Shown here: positions 7,193 through 10,789 of the stretch, piece after piece | Layout: each line of letters opens with the position of its first letter | Numbering within the stretch: the stretch's first letter is position 1 | Assembly (NCBI GenBank): GCA_017622255.1 | Contig: JAGARL010000248.1 | Span: 1-10,789, forward strand | Length of the DNA stretch: 10,789 bases | Reading direction: 5' to 3' | Source: Methanocorpusculum sp. | GTDB lineage: Archaea > Halobacteriota > Methanomicrobia > Methanomicrobiales > Methanocorpusculaceae | Program-made: the position numbers and the translations under genes | Notes under the pieces: generated by a model | The model's input: only the letters and a program-made list of their open reading frames with translations | Databases searched by the model: none | What the model was told of the DNA's origin: nothing

Positions 7193-7836
7193 ATCTCTTC
7201 TTTCTCCTTACGTTTTTGATCCAGCAATTGATTGTTCAGATACGCCAGCGATACCGCCAGATTCTCCTGCAGGAAGAGAACTCCTTCGGGAAGGCGCAGC
7301 TTGCACGGTGCAAAATTCCAGATTGCCGTGATTCCGCTTGCAAGCATCTGATCGCATACCGCCTGTGCGGAGCCTTCTCCGACCGTGATAATTCCGATCT
7401 TGATATCATGCGTACGGCAGAATTCCTGAAACTGTGACATCGGCAGAATTTCCAGAGAGCGGTGTATTTTCAGAACCTGTTCGTTGCAGTCGAACGCCGC
7501 CATGATCTGAACTCCGTATTTTTCAAACTCGTCGTATTCGAGCAGAGCTTTCCCGAGTTTCCCGGCTCCGACAAGCACCGCAGGAGTAAGTTTGCTCTGT
7601 CCCAGACAGGATTCTATGCTTTTGATCAAGTCGCCGGTACGGTATCCGAGTTTGGGTTTTCCTTTCCCGCAGACAACACTGAGATCTTTTCGAACCTGCA
7701 CTTCCCCGAGAGACAGTTCTTTCGCAATTTTGGTCGAGGAAATGAACGGTATATCCTGAGCGGATACATCCTCCAGAAACGCCAGATACTGCGGCAAGCG
7801 TCCCAGCACCGCTTTTGTTATCTTACTTTTTTCCAC
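7189..7836 (-). CDS. rex: Redox-sensing transcriptional repressor Rex
   Basis: Rex dimers bind operators when NAD+ is high and release them on binding NADH, controlling fermentation and hydrogen genes in Gram-positive bacteria. This copy has 215 residues, the usual size. It has a winged helix (about 1-75, with the recognition segment GEVQVRKDLS), a Rossmann domain with VGAGKLGKALLEY (89-101), Asp116 after strand 2 (AAFD), the conserved WNFAP (173-177) and a C-terminal domain-swap helix (ENLAVSLAYLNNQL). The wing reads SVVCGKGKPKLGYR, somewhat unlike the common FGEFGKRGVGY. The start is GTG at 7836 with AGGGAG 6 bases before it. It is the first gene of the operon, so it likely responds to the same redox state as its co-transcribed hydrogenase and malate dehydrogenase genes. 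Confidence 0.95.
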   Translation of the reverse strand: MEKSKITKAVLGRLPQYLAFLEDVSAQDIPFISSTKIAKELSLGEVQVRKDLSVVCGKGKPKLGYRTGDLIKSIESCLGQSKLTPAVLVGAGKLGKALLEYDEFEKYGVQIMAAFDCNEQVLKIHRSLEILPMSQFQEFCRTHDIKIGIITVGEGSAQAVCDQMLASGITAIWNFAPCKLRLPEGVLFLQENLAVSLAYLNNQLLDQKRKEKEEI

Positions 7837-7868
7837 AGTTTTCTCCCTATTTTGTCGTTTACAGCAGT

Positions 7869-7897
7869 ATTATAACAAATCACGCTTCTGAAAGGAA
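7869..7897 (-). promoter_or_regulatory. Promoter of the rex-hydrogenase-mdh-fumC operon
   Basis: On the minus strand a perfect TATAAT (7869-7874) has TTCCTT 17 bases upstream (7892-7897) in place of TTGACA. Transcription would begin near 7862, about 26 bases before the rex GTG. The poor -35 suggests dependence on an activator, and a conserved block lies directly upstream. A TTGTTA overlapping the -10 resembles half a Rex site, but the other half is absent. Confidence 0.65.
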
Positions 7898-7935
7898 TTC
7901 TTAAAATGTTATATCAGTCATATCCGTATCGATAA
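7894..7935 (-). promoter_or_regulatory. Putative operator/activator site upstream of rex, shared with the pck promoter
   Basis: This 42-base block matches 9059-9100 at 35 positions without gaps. It contains TTATCGATA at its far end, the interrupted dyad ATATGACTGATAT (7911-7923), and AGAATTCC running into the -35 element. The distance to TATAAT is 19 bases in both copies. The dyad is compatible with a LysR-type T-N11-A box. The binding protein is not shown by the sequence; the LysR gene upstream is the best candidate. Confidence 0.6.
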
Positions 7936-7958
7936 CAACGGTATAGATTGACAAACAA

Positions 7959-8004
7959 CAAACGCCCGTATGTACCTTGTCGTACAGGCACATACGGGCG
8001 TTTG
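7959..8004 (-). terminator. Rho-independent terminator of the LysR-type regulator gene
   Basis: Two 19-base arms (7959-7977 and 7986-8004) flank an 8-base loop. Only one pair, A7974/C7989, is mismatched on the plus strand; read from the minus strand it becomes a G-U pair, so the minus-strand RNA forms a continuous stem with a GC-rich core. The stem starts 11 bases after the lysR stop and is followed on the minus strand by the T-rich TTGTTTGT. This isolates lysR from the rex promoter that lies beyond. On the plus strand a run of seven T follows within a few bases, so it may also stop antisense transcription. Confidence 0.85.
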
Positions 8005-8015
8005 CTGTTATTTTT

Positions 8016-8921
8016 TTACAGGTATTTTCTTTTCGCTTCACACAATGCGGTGATAAACTGTTTGTCGAGCATCGATAATTTGTATCCATTTCGATATATC
8101 AAAACATCTTTATATATTTTTGTATTATCAACACACACTTTTTCTGTCAGCTGATAACGCTCCAGAACACTGTCCGGAACAAGCGATACCCACATGAAAG
8201 TTTCCGGATTTTTCGACAGAAGATCAAACTGACTTCCGCGCTCATAGATGAAAATGCGGCGGTCAATGTTGTCCGGAAGCTCTTCCTTCATCACCTTGGA
8301 AAGAGACATGGAAGGAACATACGGATCGGCATGGGCAATCTCGATCAGACCTTTCAGATCCTCAAACGTGATATGATCTTTCTGCGCCAGCGGACTTTCC
8401 GTACTCATCAAAAGGTGATACCGGAATTCAGTCACCATTTCGTAACCGATATCCTTTTCCTCCAGCATATCCTTAAAATACTTATCATAATTTTCCGCAT
8501 AACGGATAATACCCAGATTGTAGTTGTTTTCAAGAATATTGCGGATCGTTCTCTGTGAATTCGTTTCCTTATAAAAGATTTCCGCAGGTTCTTTCGTCAA
8601 CGATTTGGAAAATTCGGCAAATGCTTCCGAAATATAGCAGGCGCGCGGAACGGATATGGAAAATTTCTGTTTCCGTGCTGAGTTATCCTTATAATATTTT
8701 TCAACCTGATCAATCTGCGAAAGAATCCCTTTCGCGAAATTGATGAATTCTTCCCCTTCCGGTGTCAATATCATCCCCCGCGAAGTGCGGTCAAAAATTA
8801 CGATACCGAGATCATATTCGAGTTCTTTGATCGAACGGCTTAAATTCGGCTGCGCGATAAGCAGAACTTCCGATGCTTTGTTCAGAGAACCGGATTTTGC
8901 TACCTCCACAGCGTACTTCAT
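8016..8921 (-). CDS. LysR-type transcriptional regulator, divergent from pck
   Basis: A DNA-binding regulator with 301 residues from the ATG at 8921. The winged-helix segment is YAVEVAKSGSLNKASEVLLIAQPNLSRSIKELEYDLG followed by IVIFDRTSRGMILTPEG, typical of the family, then a C-terminal inducer-binding domain of about 200 residues. The ligand is not evident. The ATG appears to be five codons late: family proteins usually have about six residues before this Tyr, and the frame upstream reads INILH before MKY, with GGAAGGG 9 bases before an ATC codon at 8934-8936. From that start the protein would be 306 residues. LysR proteins commonly regulate a divergent neighbour, here the PEP carboxykinase gene. 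The gene ends at its own terminator, so it is not part of the rex operon although on the same strand. Confidence 0.93.
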   Translation of the reverse strand: MKYAVEVAKSGSLNKASEVLLIAQPNLSRSIKELEYDLGIVIFDRTSRGMILTPEGEEFINFAKGILSQIDQVEKYYKDNSARKQKFSISVPRACYISEAFAEFSKSLTKEPAEIFYKETNSQRTIRNILENNYNLGIIRYAENYDKYFKDMLEEKDIGYEMVTEFRYHLLMSTESPLAQKDHITFEDLKGLIEIAHADPYVPSMSLSKVMKEELPDNIDRRIFIYERGSQFDLLSKNPETFMWVSLVPDSVLERYQLTEKVCVDNTKIYKDVLIYRNGYKLSMLDKQFITALCEAKRKYL

Positions 8922-8945
8922 ATGCAGTATATTGATAAAAATACA

Positions 8946-8952
8946 CCCTTCC
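8946..8952 (-). promoter_or_regulatory. Ribosome binding site that argues for an earlier lysR start
   Basis: GGAAGGG on the minus strand is the only good ribosome site before lysR. It lies 24 bases from the ATG at 8921, too far for normal initiation, but 9 bases from the in-frame ATC at 8934-8936. No ATG, GTG or TTG occurs in that frame between the upstream TAA and 8921. Initiation at ATC or at the CTG (8925-8927) is possible. Confidence 0.5.
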
Positions 8953-8968
8953 GTTGTGAATTATAAAT

Positions 8969-8996
8969 ATTATACCATGTTTTTAACACATTGCAA
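8969..8996 (-). promoter_or_regulatory. Promoter of the LysR-type regulator gene
   Basis: On the minus strand a perfect TATAAT (8969-8974) is preceded, after 16 bases, by TTGCAA (8991-8996, four of six to TTGACA). Transcription would begin near 8962, giving a leader of about 25-40 bases depending on the lysR start. The intergenic region from here to pck is AT-rich and contains no gene. Confidence 0.6.
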
Positions 8997-9027
8997 TATT
9001 ATTTTTAACTTTATTGCGCTCTTTCCC

Positions 9028-9044
9028 CTGATATCAGTATATCC
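9028..9044 (-). promoter_or_regulatory. Third, variant copy of the putative operator, upstream of lysR
   Basis: The minus strand reads GGATATACTGATATCAG, against GGATATGACTGATATAA upstream of rex: one base is missing in the middle. It includes the perfect 10-base palindrome CTGATATCAG (9028-9037). It lies about 31 bases upstream of the lysR -35 and 14 bases from the pck-side block, so it could serve autoregulation of lysR or be a second site for pck. AT-rich sequence makes chance similarity possible. Confidence 0.4.
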
Positions 9045-9058
9045 ATTCACACTCCGTA

Positions 9059-9100
9059 TTATCGATATATATATGACCGATATACTATTTTGAGAATTCC
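9059..9100 (+). promoter_or_regulatory. Putative operator/activator site upstream of pck, shared with the rex promoter
   Basis: This 42-base block is 35/42 identical to the minus strand of 7894-7935 and has the same spacing to its TATAAT. It contains TTATCGATA (9059-9067), the dyad TATATGACCGATATA (9070-9084, five-base arms around five bases) and AGAATTCC up to the -35. The dyad centre lies about 55 bases before the predicted transcription start, a normal place for a LysR-type activator site. Confidence 0.62.
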
Positions 9101-9125
9101 ATTTTGCGCAAAGATCTGATATAAT
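9097..9125 (+). promoter_or_regulatory. Promoter of the PEP carboxykinase gene
   Basis: A perfect TATAAT (9120-9125) lies 17 bases after TTCCAT (9097-9102), a weak -35. The predicted start near 9132 gives a leader of about 57 bases in which I see no hairpin or riboswitch. The weak -35 directly under a conserved upstream block fits an activator-dependent promoter. Confidence 0.68.
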
Positions 9126-9188
9126 AGACAGCGTAGAAAAACATAACTCAGTAGAAGAAAATATCGAAAAAATTTAAGGAGAATGAAA

Positions 9189-10789
9189 ATGGTTACGAAT
9201 AAGCATGTCCTCTCCTGGATTGAGGAAATGGCAGCCCTGACTTGCCCTGATAAGATCGTATGGATCGACGGTTCCGAAGAACAGGCGGAAGCACTCCGTG
9301 CGGAAGCTTGCTCCACCGGCGAAATGATAAAGCTCAACGAAGAAAAGCTCCCCGGATGCTATCTTCACCACACTGCTGTCAACGACGTAGCGCGCGTTGA
9401 AGGCAGAACCTTCATCTGCACTTCCAAGAAGGAAGACGCAGGCACCATCAACAACTGGATGGATCCCGCTGAATGCTACGAAAAGCTCGGCAAGCTCTAT
9501 AAGGGCGCTATGAAGGGCAGAACCATGTACGTTATCCCCTACTCCATGGGTATCGTTGGTTCCGACTTCGCTAAGTACGGTATCGAACTTACCGACTCCA
9601 TCTATGTCGTTCTCAATATGCTCATCATGACCCGCGTAGGCACCAACGTCCTCGAAGCTCTCGGCGACAGCGACGACTACATCAAAGGTCTCCACGCAAA
9701 GGCTGAGCTCGACGAAGAAAACCGTTACATCTGCCACTTCCCGGAAGACAACACCATCTGGTCCGTTAACTCCGGCTACGGCGGAAACGTTCTCCTCGGC
9801 AAGAAGTGCTTCGCTCTCCGTATCGCTTCCTACCTCGGCCGTAAGGAAGGCTGGATGGCTGAACATATGCTCATCCTCGGTATCGAATTCCCGAACGGCG
9901 ATGTCAAGTACATCTCCGCTGCATTCCCGTCCGCTTGCGGCAAGACCAACCTCGCTATGCTCATTCCGCCGGAAGTTTACGCTAAGCAGGGTTACAAGGT
10001 ATGGTGCGTAGGCGACGACATCGCATGGCTCCGCGTCGGTGCTGACGGTCGTCTCTGGGCAGTCAACCCCGAAAACGGCTTCTTCGGCGTTGCTCCCGGT
10101 ACCAACGAAAAGTCCAACCCGAACGCTCTCCACACCTGCCTGAAGGACACCATCTTCACCAACGTATGCCACAACCTCGACGACAACACCGTTTGGTGGG
10201 AAGGTCTCGACAACAACCCGCCGGTTAACGCACGCAACTGGAGAAACGAACCGTGGGACTACAAGACCTACGACAAGACCGACAAGGTCAAGACCGCCGG
10301 TGCTCATCCGAACTCCAGATTCACCGCTAAGGCGATCAACTGCCCGTGCCTCTCCAAGGAATTCAACAATCCGGCAGGCGTTCCGATCTCCGCAATCGTA
10401 TTCGGCGGCCGCCGTGCAAAGACCGCTCCGCTGGTATACCAGTCCACTTCCTGGCAGAACGGTACCTTCGTTGGTTCCATCATGGCTTCCGAAACCACCG
10501 CAGCAGCTGCAGGTGCAGTTGGTGTAGTACGTCGTGACCCGATGGCAATGCGTCCGTTCACCGGTTATGACATGGGTGACTACTTCGCACACTGGCTCGC
10601 AATGGGCAAGAAGATTCCGAACGCTCCGAAGATCTTCCACGTTAACTGGTTCCGCACCGACGCAGACGGCAACTTCATTTGGCCCGGCTTCGGCGACAAC
10701 ATGAGAGTTCTTCTCTGGATCCTCGCTCGCTGCGAAGGCACCGTTGACGCTGACCTCACCGCAATCGGTTACGTTCCGAAGGCTGAAGA
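9189..10789 (+). CDS. pckG: GTP-dependent phosphoenolpyruvate carboxykinase, first 533 residues (cut by window edge)
   Basis: Interconverts oxaloacetate + GTP with PEP + CO2 + GDP in the cytoplasm. I translated it from the ATG at 9189 (AAGGAG 7 bases upstream); the frame is open to the window edge. It is the GTP family, not the ATP type: residues 246-256 read FPSACGKTNLA with the hyper-reactive Cys250 and P-loop lysine, followed by VGDDIAW (274-280), PGTNEKSNPNA (303-313) and FGGRRAKTAPLVYQS (405-419). The family is about 600 residues, so roughly the last 65-70 are missing. Codon use is strongly biased (mostly AAC, TAC, GGC, CTC), unlike the operon genes, which suggests high expression. With mdh and fumC it can feed PEP into the reductive C4 branch; in the other direction it serves gluconeogenesis. 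Context favours the former, but the sequence does not decide. Confidence 0.96.
   Translation, partial: MVTNKHVLSWIEEMAALTCPDKIVWIDGSEEQAEALRAEACSTGEMIKLNEEKLPGCYLHHTAVNDVARVEGRTFICTSKKEDAGTINNWMDPAECYEKLGKLYKGAMKGRTMYVIPYSMGIVGSDFAKYGIELTDSIYVVLNMLIMTRVGTNVLEALGDSDDYIKGLHAKAELDEENRYICHFPEDNTIWSVNSGYGGNVLLGKKCFALRIASYLGRKEGWMAEHMLILGIEFPNGDVKYISAAFPSACGKTNLAMLIPPEVYAKQGYKVWCVGDDIAWLRVGADGRLWAVNPENGFFGVAPGTNEKSNPNALHTCLKDTIFTNVCHNLDDNTVWWEGLDNNPPVNARNWRNEPWDYKTYDKTDKVKTAGAHPNSRFTAKAINCPCLSKEFNNPAGVPISAIVFGGRRAKTAPLVYQSTSWQNGTFVGSIMASETTAAAAGAVGVVRRDPMAMRPFTGYDMGDYFAHWLAMGKKIPNAPKIFHVNWFRTDADGNFIWPGFGDNMRVLLWILARCEGTVDADLTAIGYVPKAE

Noticed and set aside
7854-7879. Rex autoregulatory box at the rex promoter (TTGTTA overlapping the -10)
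   Set aside because: Rex boxes are palindromes of the TTGTTAA-N4-TTAACAA kind; only one half is present and the overlap with TATAAT makes chance likely.
7959-8004. Long inverted repeat as a mobile-element end or CRISPR-like repeat
   Set aside because: It occurs once, directly after the lysR stop, with a T-rich tail: a terminator explains it fully.
8954-8960. TTGTGAA upstream of lysR as a Rex box
   Set aside because: Only a half-site; no matching inverted half at the required spacing.
9132-9188. Riboswitch or attenuator in the pck leader
   Set aside because: The leader is only about 57 bases, A-rich, and shows no stem-loop.
9174-10640. Minus-strand open frame of 488 codons across pck
   Set aside because: Produced by the strong codon bias of pck, which avoids codons that read as stops on the other strand; composition is Val/Glu/Gly-rich without motifs.

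Overview
The window suggests a strictly anaerobic, fermentative member of the Bacillota. Ribosome sites are strong AAGGAG types, promoters are sigma-A-like with TATAAT, and there are two [FeFe]-hydrogenase family proteins, a Rex redox repressor, a class II fumarase, an LDH-type malate dehydrogenase and a GTP-type PEP carboxykinase. Coding DNA is of intermediate GC and intergenic DNA is AT-rich. A Negativicutes-like succinate or propionate former would fit, but that placement is an inference from gene content only.

Layout: positions 1-7836 are one tightly packed minus-strand gene string, read from right to left as rex, an APH-family kinase, two small NuoE-like [2Fe-2S] proteins, a PAS-containing sensory-type [FeFe] hydrogenase, a SpoIIE/PP2C-type phosphatase, a group-B-type [FeFe] hydrogenase, malate dehydrogenase, and fumarase (cut by the left window edge). 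Most junctions are overlaps or gaps of under 20 bases; the widest is 46 bases, between the second hydrogenase and mdh. I see no internal terminator. A minus-strand LysR-type regulator follows at 8016-8921 with its own hairpin terminator at 7959-8004. The GTP-dependent PEP carboxykinase gene runs divergently on the plus strand from 9189 and is cut by the right edge.

How it fits together: PEP carboxykinase, malate dehydrogenase and fumarase make PEP <-> oxaloacetate <-> malate <-> fumarate, the reductive C4 branch that consumes NADH. The hydrogenase genes deal with the same electron pool through H2, and Rex reads NADH/NAD+. The sensory hydrogenase overlapping a phosphatase gene looks like an H2- or redox-sensing signalling module.

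The most notable non-coding result is that the rex-operon promoter and the pck promoter share a 42-base upstream block. The block is 35/42 identical by eye, gap-free, and at identical distance from a TATAAT, with a poor -35 in both cases. A related shorter copy lies upstream of lysR. The lysR gene sits between the two promoters and is divergent from pck, so the simplest model is that this LysR protein (or another shared activator) co-regulates PEP carboxykinase with the rex-hydrogenase-mdh-fumarase operon.
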